This document shows, one piece after another, positions 47,038 to 58,254 of a stretch of DNA of 64,000 bases (positions within the stretch are counted from its first letter, which is position 1; every line of letters starts with the position of its first letter). Both the position numbers and the translations under genes were made by a program. Location: assembly GCA_932521035.1 (NCBI GenBank), contig OW051497.1, positions 434,001-498,000 of the forward strand. The letters run 5' to 3'. This DNA is from Oscheius dolichura. Lineage: Eukaryota; Nematoda; Chromadorea; Rhabditida; Rhabditidae. Under the pieces are notes generated by a model that worked only from the letters and a program-made list of their open reading frames with translations, did not search any database and was not told the origin of the DNA.

Positions 47038-47291
47038 CGCCGACGGACTCTCCGGATTCAAGAGTAGACGAATTCCGCAAGCATGTGAACCACTTGAAGA
47101 AGCACGCTGCTCTGGATCGTATAAAAATCTCTGTGACAGCAACTGAGTTCGTTTCCAATCTTGAAATTATAAAGAGTTGATTCAGGATGCTCAAATATGT
47201 CAGAGAGAACCAGCCCGACGATCCATTAGCAATGGGAGGAGCTCCTAAGAACAATCCCTACGCACAGAAGAATAAATGTATCGCGCTCTAG
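47007..47291 (+). CDS. Heterotrimeric G-protein gamma subunit
   Basis: G-gamma pairs with G-beta and anchors it to the membrane through a prenyl group. Exon 1 (47007-47146) encodes an Asp/Pro-rich N-terminus and the helix RVDEFRKHVNHLKKHAALDR. A 39-nt intron (47147-47185) follows. Exon 2 (47186-47291) encodes LKYVRENQPDDPLAMG, the NPYAQKNK motif equivalent to the family's NPF, and the CAAX box CIAL, whose Leu predicts geranylgeranylation. The splice keeps the frame (Glu formed across the junction). Length is 81 residues, close to the family norm with a slightly long N-terminus. A ttttcag acceptor ends 10 nt before the ATG. Confidence 0.92.
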
Positions 47292-47299
47292 ATAACGAA

Positions 47300-50200
47300 T
47301 TACTGCAATTTTTAAATAAACATGTTTTTGACTGTATTTTTAAACGTTTACACCTTCTAAGAGATCCATATTGGAACCTGGTGCTTACTCTCGCCGGCGG
47401 TTTTCAGTTTTCCATCATCCCTCGAGACGCTAACACGTTGCGACAATTTGCAATGACCTCCGTGAAATTCGGAGAGGGGAGTGTCCAATTCTCGTATCAG
47501 CACTGGCGCCGACAGTTGCCATTCACCCACTTTGCGCGGACTTGAAAGGGTCGCCTCTGAAAAGAGCGCAATTGTCGCATATTCAAGTTTTTTCTTCTGG
47601 GCTCTCCTCTCCCCTGCCTTTTCTTCCCATAGCCACCAACAAATTTTAACCATTTTCAGGTGCATACTTCACCTCAGCTTTCAACTTACCACATGGAGTT
47701 TGTTCAAGAACAAAATTTAAAATGTGATTAGCGGACCACTTCACGTCATCCGTTGCCAAACGGAGTTTGTAAATAGCTCCTTTATGAATAGAAGCATGGA
47801 CGACAGGCTTTTCATCCTAGACAAGTCCTGTTTATCGCAAGGCTTGGTTGGCCCTTGTCATAATTTGAATACTCAATACTCTATTTCAGCACAGAATTGA
47901 GCTACTCTACTGCAATTGAGATCCAGCAGATCGGACCCACGCTTCTCCCTAAGGGTTAACTCTTGGAACGTACGAGTTTGGAGCCCTTCGTCCGAAGACT
48001 ACGTCTTCGGTGAGACGGTCTAAATGTAAGTTTACTAAGATCACTCTCCTTGCTAACCATCCCCATATACTAAACCTACTAAACCAGAAAACAACTTGAT
48101 GCGTTTCTTAAAAAGAATGTTTAGGAGATGATATTAGATCCATCAATTTGAGGACGCCGATTTCCACCAGGCAGTGACCGTGAGTTTACTTTGTTAGACA
48201 GTTTTAAAAAGGATTTTCAGGGGGTTCCAGGGCCACTCCAGCCGGTAAAGGAGACCGATTTTTACGAAGAGAAAGTGTGAGCTCGTCAGGACCCGGCCGT
48301 TCGACGTTGACGTCTTGAACGCAGAGTTATTTATATAAATATATTATGAAAGTGTTGTTGTGTTTTCCTGTTGTTCGGTTGATAATCCACTCAACCATCT
48401 AAATCCCTCGAATCGTTTTCTGAAATTCTTCTCGAACCCCTTTTCTCCCTCTCTTGAAATCATCCGTTCGTCTGCATCAAAGAGTTATCTTTTCAAATTT
48501 CAATAGATTGGCGGTAAACACCAGAACGTCTAGCCTAGATTGGTGAAGTTTTACTGAACGATGATCACGCTGAAATGGAAATTTTGAAATCTATGACTCG
48601 TAGGGGATCCCTTAAGATTTTTACCCTTGTGTACGCTTTCATTCCTGGAATGGGCAAGAAGCTCGCAGCGCCTGGTCTATACTTCTCTCTTCTATGAGGA
48701 GCCTGTCTAATGATCCCTAATGCACATGACTTTTTGATGAGCATGGGGGAGAAGAAAGGAAGAAGGTGGGCAGAACAATCCCATCTGATTATGAGCTGGA
48801 TATAAGGCATCATGGTTCACGGAAGTCGTCCTAGGCCTTTCCTGTTGTTGACAACTGTTCTATCAAAGAGAACATTCCATTTTCTGTCAACAGCTATTGT
48901 ATCTTTTGGACTAAAGTCTTCCTGGCACATCCTCGAGCCCCTTCGATAACAGCCGTAACTTGGAGTCTTCTGCCCTTTAATTTGTAGGATTACGGTAGAT
49001 TATGTATGGTCCTATTGAGATAGTCAACAGCAAGTACAAGCCTCCTTTCGAAGTCTGTCTGCTTTTCCATCATGAATAGTACATCGGTAGCACACGATAC
49101 GTCTAATCTTTTATACTTTATGTTTTCCCCCATTAGTACCTCACAAGATAAAGAGCGATTTCTTATGCTGCAGCTGTTTTAAAAACCAAAAAAGTTGTTT
49201 TTGCCGTTTCAGATCAAGCGGAAAGTCCGCAGACGTAGAAGTCTATATTAGGTTCAAGGGAAAGAACACGGCCATTTTCTTGGCTTCTATTTACATCGCT
49301 ATTTCATTACCGTAATCTCCCAAGTTTATAATATTCAATATCCTACGGGGGCGCAGAGTGGGCGAATCTCTTTCAATCAGCTTGATTAGAGTGCTATTTA
49401 TGCTAATAGGAGTATGGTATTTCTAAATTTCACGCATGATGTGTGTCTCCCTTTCTTCCTTTTCATTCCCCCGACCTGCTGCTATGACTACTCCATGTTG
49501 CTCCCCGCGTTATACAACCCAACATAGAGATCGAATAACGTCAACCCGTACAGATGCCGTTTTCCCTCTCCGGGATACTCATCATTCCCGTACGTGATTC
49601 TCAGGAATTCATTAAGCCGCTTTTCATACTTCGTTCAAGAGCACAGTATCCGTCGATGACTGTTGACGTCAAGTTGTCATCTATCGGAAATTAGACAGAA
49701 TCCGCCCGTTGATTGAATATCCAGCCATGTGGGCTGTCGCTAGTTCTCAGAATTTATCAGTTCTCACCTGCCCCTCCTTGCAAAATTTAACCTATTTATC
49801 CAACTCACAAGGGAGACCTTTACCAATGCACGTACACAGTTTTTACTCCGTGAACGAAGCACTATACGTAGTTCATCGCATTAACCGGGAGAGTTATCCG
49901 GTTCGAAAAGGTCAGCTAACGTTACAAATCGGAACTTGGTACTCGTCCTTCCGGTTCAATAAGCTCCTAAAGGCAAGATCCTCCCATTTCATTTTGTGCT
50001 GCCCCGCCTTTAATTCAGCTACAGTCAGCGTTTCCAGCTGATAAGAAGCAGCGACAGTCACTAGGGCAATGCTCCTGTTTTTTGCCCTCTTCTAGCGCCT
50101 AAAGTCTGGTGGAAAACATGCCGTTTTTGTGCCTTGGCTGCCCTTCGAGCGGCCAGCTGCAAGCAGGTGCAAAAACGGATGTGCACTACCCCCGTACTCA

Positions 50201-50990
50201 GCCCTTATATTTTCTTGGAATTCCATTTTGAACCCTCTGGCTACGTAGCTCCTCAAATGTCTCCTTAATCTGGTGCTGATCTCACTGGTGACAACAGGGA
50301 ATTTATTAGATCACTCCCCCAAACAAATCGGATTGTCGGAATCAGACAATCAGTATAGTTTCCTCTTAATCGTCTCATGGGATTAAGAAATTGGAGGAAG
50401 TCTGGGATTTCTCCCCCTGGACCCACTTCCTGTGGAGATATCTTCTAACAGCGTCAGAGCTCTTATTATCCGCCCTGATCCCCCCTTCCGGAGATATCCA
50501 CTCTTATGCGCGTACCATCTCCTAATCCAGCTCATTTGCATCAAAAACTACTCCACCTAATGTGTCAACTGGCAAACGCTTGTTGAAGGAAGTTTTCGTA
50601 GCAGCCGCCCAAAGATCGTCCCCTTTTTAATCCTTCCTCTTCTCATAAACACCATTGACTCTGAAGAAGTTGACCGTTGGCTCCGTTGGCTGTTGACGTA
50701 TCGTCCACATTTCCTCCTTTCTCCCCATAATAATAATAGTAGTGTGTTCGAGGGGTGCTGGAACGATCTCAATGGACAACAATTTCTGGGGGGCCACCCA
50801 TAAGTTCCCTTGCCGCGCGCTCTCTCTCTTTCTCTCTTTCTATCTGCACGGATATACGTGGGCACCGGAATTCCGCAGCACTGACCTCCGCAATCTCTTA
50901 TACCTTAGGAGATACGCATTGTTTAGAATCACTCCTTCCATTATTTACACGCTCCGTTCCATTCCGTCTTCCTTCTATTATTTCTATTTT
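47300..50990. other. Long stretch without a convincing gene
   Basis: Several donor- and acceptor-like sites occur, but I could not assemble an exon chain with a recognisable protein. The ORFs at 47357-47665 (-), 49709-50041 (+) and 50557-50865 (-) have no motif. A CT/GA-rich tract at 50818-50842 precedes the zinc-protein gene and may belong to its promoter. Confidence 0.4.
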
Positions 50991-51004
50991 CCAGAAAAAA
51001 AAGA

Positions 51005-52092
51005 ATGTTCGAGTACGACCGAGATCTCTCTGTGCGACATGCTCCGTTCACCACCTGGGAATGTGTAGGCCCCCTATTTTTTGTCCATACAGTATATTTC
51101 CAGCTTTGGGACAGCGGACCCCAATCCCTCCCGGTTTCTGATCAAGAATCTGTTTGCGAATCTGAAGACCTCAACGTGAACTCCAATTGGGACTTTCCTC
51201 CACTCGGATATCATCCAAAGCCGCCAAATCAGACTCCTAATCCTTGGAGACGAGACGTCAAATCGTATTCTGAGGCTATTACAGGCACAGCCACGTCTAA
51301 GGTCCAACCACGTGAACAGTTGGAATTACTGGAAATGGAGGTGTTGTTTTTCTCATTTTCGTCAATAGTACAACGCGTTTAGAAAAACTTATCCGCTGAT
51401 GGATTTGGATTAGACAGTAAAGAAAACGACTCTGGGAATGAGTTCCCTGATTCGGAAAACGAGGAACTTTTGAAGGTCGTGGATACCGAGAGCGTTGAAG
51501 AGGCAATATACACCTGTGAGCAGTGCCACGGGGAAGTACAGCACACTGATGATTGCCCCACGGTAAGGCTTCCCCTCTTTGGCGGACAATACGCACTAAT
51601 TTTAGCGTCGCCAGCTAGAGGACCAGGAACTACTCCCACATCAAGGAAAGGAGAAATGCTATGGCGAGTTCCTGTGCACAAATTGTAGGCGGCAGTGGAA
51701 TAGCATGGGATCCGTCGCTAGCCGAGCACAGCACTGCATTAACTGTCAGGTTATGAGCTTCCTTCACCAGCAGGCACGTACGGATACGAGTTAGCCACAA
51801 GAGACATAAGAGCCAATATAGTCTAACTGATCTAGCCTCTTCTGTATCGCACATCTGCCTCAAATATACCTATTTACCGTAATCCTTTTCAGATCTTCCA
51901 CCGATTGGCATTGCATCTCAGCCTGGCCAGCAAGCTTCGCCCCTGCCAAAGGGAACCAAACCCAATTGGCCACGAAAGAATCCGGCGTACCCGGAGTGCG
52001 GATGGGTGATCCTTCCCGTTCCTTGTGAATACACTCCAAATCGCGACCCTTACGAATATCCTCGTTTCTATATGTTGGTCCCCGCCCGGTAG
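51005..52092 (+). CDS. ZAR1-like 3CxxC-type zinc-binding protein
   Basis: Exons are 51005-51064, 51104-51340, 51383-51562, 51606-51749 and 51922-52092, with introns of 39, 42, 43 and 172 nt. The first intron is in frame and stop-free. The N-terminal half is acidic and Pro-rich. YTCEQCHGEV starts a cysteine-rich region that continues in YGEFLCTNCRRQWNSMGSV and CINCQ, the spacing of the 3CxxC zinc domain found in ZAR1-type RNA-binding oocyte proteins (GxFxCxxCxxxWxS...CxxC). The last exon, using the acceptor gcatctcag at 51919-51921, gives a Tyr/Pro-rich tail to a TAG at 52090. A role in maternal mRNA regulation is inferred from the family only. A ttttccag acceptor ends 10 nt before the ATG. 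Confidence 0.65.
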
Positions 52093-52099
52093 ACAAGCA

Positions 52100-53970
52100 A
52101 AACCGTTGTTTTGATTTACCATGTTTTCCTCCCTTCCTGTTAATTGTTTCCAGTTTCAACCGGTTGTAAATACTTGTGTGAATACTCTCAGTTTCCATAG
52201 TTGTTCTTTTCCTCGTTCATTGTCTGTATTACTTTTCTAGCTCGACCGTCTCTCTAGTGTTCAAGATCTCGCGTTTCGTGTTATTTTCCTACTCTATCCT
52301 GTTTGTAAGTGGAATAAAAACTGGAGTAACCTTTTTCTTGTTCAAATCGCGTTCCTATTCTGTTATCAGTTCAGGGCCAGATGGCTTGATGGGAACATCT
52401 GCCATATCTGCCAGCTGCTGTGCTGGCCCAAATTGAGCCTCTGCCTCATAAAAGACTCTTCAGAACTGGAAATGGCTCACAGAATGGCGGTTCGTTTTCA
52501 ACGGGATTAAATACATTTCAAAACCCTTTGTCCGAAAATGATCTAGGTGTTCTGGTTTAGAGATAACAGTTTTCATTTTCTGCTTTATCCTTGCTGCCAC
52601 CATGTTATCTCTCTTTCTCTCTCTCTCTCGCCTTTCCGGAAAAATATATAGGGGTATCCTCAAGAAATGTACTCACAAATGTGCAGATCATTCAGATCTC
52701 CCGCCTTCCGCCCTTCTTTAAAATCATTCTCGAACAGTTCCTTTTCAAGGAATCACAATGTCTTAATTCTAAGAAGACTCCTTCATGTTCAAAGAAATGT
52801 TCAAAGAGATTCACTTTGTCCACTCAGGCAAAGCCGAGCTCTCCCCCAACATTGCCCTTTCCCCGTGATTGCATGAGCGGAGCCCTGATAGAGCTTATCC
52901 ATGCCTCATGATTAATTTTCCCTCTGGCTTCTCTGGACCCTCTGCTAGTAATCTTCGTTCTACGCCCCGACCGAACCCTGATCAATACAGCAGACTAGAA
53001 CCCGCCCTCGCACCGCTGCCGGCTGGCTCATTTCTCTGCTAGCAGCATTTTCGCGGTGGTTAACTCCGTTATCAATTTCGCAATTAAATTATTGTAGATA
53101 CGCAATGTCAGCCTAACATTTGCACTTTTTCTGAGTTAGCGCTCGATTTCCAGGGTTATAGTCTTCTTATTCTTGTAACCACGGCAATTCTCACTCCTCA
53201 ATATTGTTCAATTAACGGCGTTTACAATCCATCCGTGTGCCGGCTAGTTTACAACTACTGACACCGGATCTGCTCGCTCCGCCTCTGTTTAGAATCGGAA
53301 TCATTTAGCCGGCTTCAATCTTATCCTATCCTCGTCTTTCTCTATAACTTGCTGGATACTTCCAGTACTAAATATTCTTTTCCAGATTCTTCATAAATAA
53401 GGATCTGCTTCTCAAATGAGTAATCATTCTCCTTCCAATTCACCATGAACTACTAAAACTTCAGAATAAGTTGAATTTCCATTGTGGTTAGTTATCAGTC
53501 TTACCGGTAAACTGGGAAGTTTAAGCTCTACGGCTCAAAAGTGGATAGATGGCCAAGTCAGCTTCTTACACCCTACCGGTACCTACCCATTAGAACTTGG
53601 AAACATGGGTCAATGTGGGTGCGAAGTAGGGAGTATACTGAATCATCACCACCGAGTTGCTCGTTATTGCACTTGATAGCGTGGAAACATGGTCCTATGT
53701 GGGTTTCAATGGATGGGTGTTTATTTCCCACCAGCTACATCCAGAAAGTTTGCTGGATCATACAATCATTTGAGTAATTTGTTAATAAAGTTGATTTTGA
53801 ATATTCCTGTGCATAAAGAATTTTGGGGAGGTGAGGGGGAATTCCTGGTCTCAAACGGTTGTCGCTTTGAAAATTCAACTCGATTGCTTTTCTGATCAAG
53901 GGTCCTGGTTGTTTGGAAGGTAGTAAGGTTGTACGAACAATGAATGTCTACAGAAATGTTATTCACGAGC
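52100..53970. other. Intergenic stretch
   Basis: No exon chain was found. Two similar short segments (a GGAAACATGG core) occur near 53598 and 53683. A CT-rich tract lies at 52605-52632. Confidence 0.4.
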
Positions 53971-53973
53971 GTA

Positions 53974-55537
53974 TTATTGTCCATTTAAACTATCTTCAAT
54001 AGGAATAGCCTTGTACAGGACGTCGTATTCTTGTTTTCCTTCATAGTTGTACACCATAAACGGGGCTGGGTTCAGGTCGCTGACCAAGCTTGCCCCCTCA
54101 TCTTCTGGATCACAGAATCTAAAAAAGCCATCTGGTTTGGGAACAGGAGGAGCTATACACTGCTCCGCCAAGTCTGGGATCTTCGTTTAGTTTGAACTCG
54201 AAGCCGCTCAGTTTGCAAGAAGCCTCTTCATATCTTGTTCTGCTCCCGTGGCCATATTGCTGTACGCCAATTAGGATTATTTCAACTCGGTGGCCTGGAG
54301 GAGCTTCAATCCAATGGTTGCAGGTGGCTGACGCGAATTCTCTCTTATTATTTTCCTCTCCCAGGGCAAACGTCGTTCTTCTGTAATTCTCTGGAACTGC
54401 AAGGAGCGTCTTTCCACAAGTCCCCGGCTAAAATAAAGAGCAGATTATAAGAACTCGGGAAAAATACTCGTTGATCGCAGAAATCTCCTCCATAGCCTGG
54501 TGGGCAGAGGCAAATGGCGCAGTGTCTTGGATGGGGAACACCTCCATTGAAGCACTTTGATGAACTGTGGCTGGGACACTTCGCTGAACACTGCTATTCA
54601 TTCCTTTCTGTATTTTCAAACCATTGCATTTGTAGAATTCGTTAACGGTGTGGAAATCGTAAAAGGATCCTCGCAAACTACCAATGGTCTTTTTGTATCG
54701 TTTGTCAGTCGGCACCATTGTTGGGACATCATCGTTAACAGAACGGTTCTCTCTTAAATTTGAGGATATTATCAAATTTTGTTCGTGTTCGGATTAATGC
54801 CCAGAAATAAACTTACCCAACTGGAAAACGCCCATAATGCATGTAGCTGCCATAATCGTAAGGAGTTAGGTTGATAAAGTCCGCTTTTAAATAGTTTGCT
54901 CGATCGTCTTCCTAAAACAGCGCCTTATAGGCATTAATTTCTCTACCTTAATGTTTGTCATGTTCACATTGATGTAATTGTCCCGATCAGTTCTAGTCTG
55001 GGTATGGTGCAATCCAAGGGCATGGAGGAACTCGTGGACAGTGATCCCAATCTATCTTGATTAATTCGACACAACTCTGCCTACTATTGACAAACATTTT
55101 CCCGTTGATTCCGGATTAAGAGAGAGTAGCTGCGAAGGAGTATTCGTCCATCCCAGCTTACTATAACAAAAATTTCCTTTAATAATCTAAAACAACTTCT
55201 TTTGAACCACAGCGCATACCTTTATTGCGAATTTGTCCGTCTCTCCTTCGATGAAATTGATACAAGTGTTTTCCTGTATAATTCTAACACCCTGGGTGAT
55301 TTTGTCCCTCTCTTCTTTGGCTGAAACTCTTTTCATTAAAGTGATATTAAAAGAAACGGACTGAAATTGGTATCCAAAAAGTAGTGGACAGTTTGATTTG
55401 GCCATGGCAATACATCAATAGGCACTTGTTTGAATAGACTTAAAAAATTTAAAACAGTAACTTTTGGCTCACCTTTCTGGAAAAGAAAGACCACTGCCGA
55501 CAAAAAGAGAGAGCTGGAAAAGCAGGACCATTTTCAT
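53974..55537 (-). CDS. Astacin zinc metalloprotease with EGF and CUB domains (copy 1)
   Basis: This is a secreted M12A endopeptidase. The ATG at 55537 starts a signal peptide (MKMVLLFQLSLFVGSGLS). Exons then give PWPNQTVHYF, the start of the catalytic domain, ENTCINFIEG and the zinc-binding motif HEFLHALGLHHTQTRTDRD, with all three His and the Glu intact, encoded near 54985-55060. A Met-turn SYMHY follows. Next come an EGF-like module (KCFNGGVPHPRHCAICLCPPGYGG...) and a CUB domain ending FCDPEDEGASLVSDLNP. The last junction keeps the frame across a short intron ending cttttttag. Domain order matches nematode NAS subgroup III astacins. A close paralogue lies at 60642-62186. Confidence 0.9.
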
Positions 55538-55609
55538 ATTTCACAGAAGCGTCTTCCATCTTAAACGGCAAGATTAATAATTTCAGAAAACGTTTTTGTC
55601 CAATTTGAA

Positions 55610-56244
55610 TGCTGCTGAACAATGGTAAAATATCGGCCTTTTGCTTCTATGGAATGTGTTTCGTTTATGAAAACTTTTGTAGAAAAGTTCGTAGAAAAGT
55701 TTTGGTGGCTAGAGTTCTTCTTTGAAAGCCAGCTGGCCTCCAGTCCTCACAGAGACCTTCTTTCCTTCTTCACTGGTCCCTTCTATTTTGGAATGTTTTT
55801 ATTATTATTGTTTTTATTCCCATAAAAACTACAAATTTACACGGTGGCTAGTAATCTGAGGCAAGGATTAATATGAAAGAATGATGAGTTGGATCAGTTA
55901 ACAGCACGCAGAACACATGAGGTAGCGGCAGCCTGCGCCCTGGCACTTGTGCTTGCAGCATTTCTTGACCATATCTCCCCAACAAATCGGACCTCTCTTC
56001 GCACGGGATACCTAGAAACGAGAATATAGTTAGCTAGGTTTAATTGAGAGAAACTCGTGGAGTATCAAAGCCACTTACCATTCCCATTTCCTCCAACTGT
56101 TCTTCTAGGTTTACAGCGTCAATCGAAGAGACGGCGAGGGCCAAAACTACCAGCAAACACAGCATCAGGATCAGTTTTGACATTTTCACAAACGATGGGA
56201 GCTGGAAATAGTAGTTTGGTTACTTTCATGAACTTTAAATGGGG
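55610..56244. repeat. Tandem duplication unit 1 carrying the Cys-rich peptide gene
   Basis: The segment beginning GCTGCTGAACAATGG at 55611 and ending ...AACTTTAAATG near 56244 is repeated almost identically at 56974 to about 57604 (offset 1,362-1,363 bp). A piece of it (55545-55615) also matches the upstream region of the second astacin (62195-62270). Confidence 0.9.
55898..56183 (-). CDS. Secreted 8-cysteine peptide, copy 1
   Basis: Exon 1 (56183-56079) encodes a signal peptide (MSKLILMLCLLVVLALAVSS) and an acidic propeptide. A 67-nt intron follows. Exon 2 (56011-55898) continues to a Lys-Arg processing site and a mature peptide of about 31 residues. That peptide has eight cysteines in the order C, CC, C, C, C, CC with spacings of 8, 0, 3, 4, 4, 2 and 0 residues. 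The prepropeptide design is that of defensin-like or venom-like peptides. I cannot assign it to a named family, and no activity can be read from the sequence. TATAAAA (minus) is at 56289-56295. Confidence 0.85.
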
Positions 56245-56288
56245 TGAAAATAAGCGCAAGATGTGGTATTGGTCGAAATGTTCATGCC

Positions 56289-56295
56289 TTTTATA
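56289..56295 (-). promoter_or_regulatory. TATA box of Cys-rich peptide copy 1
   Basis: The context GTATAA-AAGG on the minus strand lies 106 bp before the ATG. It lies outside the duplicated unit, so copy 2 lacks it. A tttccag acceptor 18 nt before the ATG suggests a short 5' UTR intron or a trans-spliced leader. Confidence 0.5.
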
Positions 56296-56973
56296 CTGAA
56301 GCCACCTGGGGACAAAACAACAGGCAATCCTCAGAGCAAGAACACTTTTTCATCTTTTCTGTTGACAAAAAGATGTTGTCCTTGGCAATTTTTAGAAAAC
56401 ATGTTTGCCCTCGGTGGTCAAACTAGAGTTATAAGTAGACAAACCGGTTGTTGTGTGTATGTTGATATACTAGAAAAGGATAGTTCGAAAATATAAAGGA
56501 CACGCGATGAGAAACAGGGTCCTTTTGTATTTTCTGATTCACTAAAAAAAGAACAGATCAAAAGAATACAACACCAGACAAGAAACAAGACATTTAAAGT
56601 CACAAGGCTAATGATTGGTGGTACGTATGAAGTTTATGGAAAGCACTTTCCTCCTCCGTCCTGTTGTCTTTAGCCGCCACCGGCATAGTTATCACCACCT
56701 CGGGGGGAATTCTTTGCTACCAGACTGTAAATCCCTAGAGAATTTCCCTGCAAGCCGGGAGATTGCCGAAACGCCATTAGAAATGGATCAAAAGACGTTC
56801 TTCACGGTGAAAATGTAACTTGTAGAAGGGAGATAGGGAACATTTGCTTGGGACGAAGATTCGGGGTTCCATATCTATTCGAGAATTATGTATTTCGACA
56901 GCGACTTTGGCCACTTCACAGAATTTTTTCCTAATGATACACATATTTTTCCATTTCCTCCAACATTTTTTAT

Positions 56974-57604
56974 GCTGCTGAACAATGGTAAAATATCGGC
57001 CGTTTGCTTCTATGGAATGTGTTTCGTTTATGAAAACTTTTATAGAAAAGTTCGTAGAAAAGTTTTGGTGGCTAGAGTTCTTCTTTGAAAGCCAGCTGGC
57101 CTCCAGCCCTCACAGAGACTTCCCTTCTTCACTAGTCCCTTCTATTTTGGAATTTTTTTATTATTATTGTTTTTATTCCCATAAAAACTACAAATTTACA
57201 CGGTGGCTAGTAATCTAAGGTAATTAGGATTAATATGAAAGAATGATGAGTTGGATCAGTTAACAGCACATAGAACACATGAGGTAGCGGCAGCCTGCGC
57301 CCTGGCACTTGTGCTTGCAGCATTTCTTGACCATATCTTCCCAACAAATCGGACCTCTCTTCGCACGGGATACCTAGAAACGAGAATATAGTTAGCTAGG
57401 TTTAATTGAGAGAAACTCGTGGAGTATCAAAGCCACTTACCGTTCCCATTTCCTCTAACTGTTCTTCTAGGTTTACAGCGTCAATCGAAGAGACGGCGAG
57501 GGCCAAAACTACCAGCAAACACAGCATCAGGATCAGTTTTGACATTTTCACAAACGATGGGAGCTGGAAATAGTAGTTTGGTTACTTTCATGAACTTTAA
57601 ATGC
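56974..57604. repeat. Tandem duplication unit 2
   Basis: This is the near-identical copy of 55611-56244. Homology ends abruptly at ...AACTTTAAATG (about 57604), where retroelement sequence begins. Confidence 0.9.
57260..57545 (-). CDS. Secreted 8-cysteine peptide, copy 2
   Basis: It has the same exons as copy 1 (57545-57441 and 57373-57260), with identical signal peptide, Lys-Arg site and cysteine spacing. Two substitutions are visible in the mature part: Gly to Glu two residues after the first cysteine, and Ala to Met before the final Cys pair. Coding capacity is intact. The sequence upstream of 57604 is retroelement and not the TATA-containing region of copy 1, so its transcription may differ or be lost. 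Confidence 0.82.
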
Positions 57605-57784
57605 CCCTGGAGACCCAACTGGAGATCTGGAATGGAAGAGCTGGTCGCATGGACGGGAGCAAGGCTGGAAGGAGAGAAGAGCTGCTAGCAAAACTCTATG
57701 GAAAGGCGCCGACGGATCTACAGAGACAGTTTTGGGACAGGAGGCCAAGAGGTTTGGAAAGACCAGCCGCTTCAGTTGCTCACC

Positions 57785-57916
57785 CGATTGACTCGCCGGT
57801 TACTACCGACAAGAGAGGTTGAGCACGATATTGACTCGCCGGTTACTACCGACAAGAGAGGTTGAGCACGATATTGACTCGCCGGTTACTAACGACAAGA
57901 GAGGTTGAGCACGATA
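57785..57916. repeat. 43-bp unit repeated three times
   Basis: A unit beginning ATTGACTCGCCGGTTACTA recurs at about 57788, 57831 and 57874 with one visible base change. Because 43 is not a multiple of three, the triplication shifts the reading frame of the retroelement. Confidence 0.9.
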
Positions 57917-58254
57917 AATCGGAGGAGGAAGATGCCAAGCAACAACTGCAGTACGACCAGATTATCTACGATGGTCAAGAAAATCTTCGAAGAAGACTCA
58001 CAGCGCTGAACAATGACGGAAAGCTCAACTACCTTTCGGGCAAGATCCACGACGACCTGGTAGCCTCTTTCCAACAAGTATACCGATCCACATGCCTGGC
58101 CCATAATCGAGACCTGGTGGGGATTGCTCCGCTTGGACCCTACAGTTGGAATGCGTACGATCCTGGGAAAAGAAGACGTGGTCGCCCGGTTCGTAGGAAG
58201 AAACGTGTTGGTACTCTCGCAATGCCCACAAGTGGAAGCCAGGATAGTTGCTAA
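57862..58254 (+). pseudogene. Env-like glycoprotein, N-terminal part, frame-broken
   Basis: The frame carries an acidic, Gln-rich helical segment (EEEDAKQQLQYDQIIYDG), then a stretch with the DGKLNYLSGKIHDDL block and an RSTCLAHN cysteine. It ends at a stop at 58252. The homologous continuation lies in the frame of the next ORF, so a frame change occurred near 58124. I describe it as an old retroviral-type envelope relic by its position and its continuation into a glycosylated transmembrane region. Confidence 0.55.
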
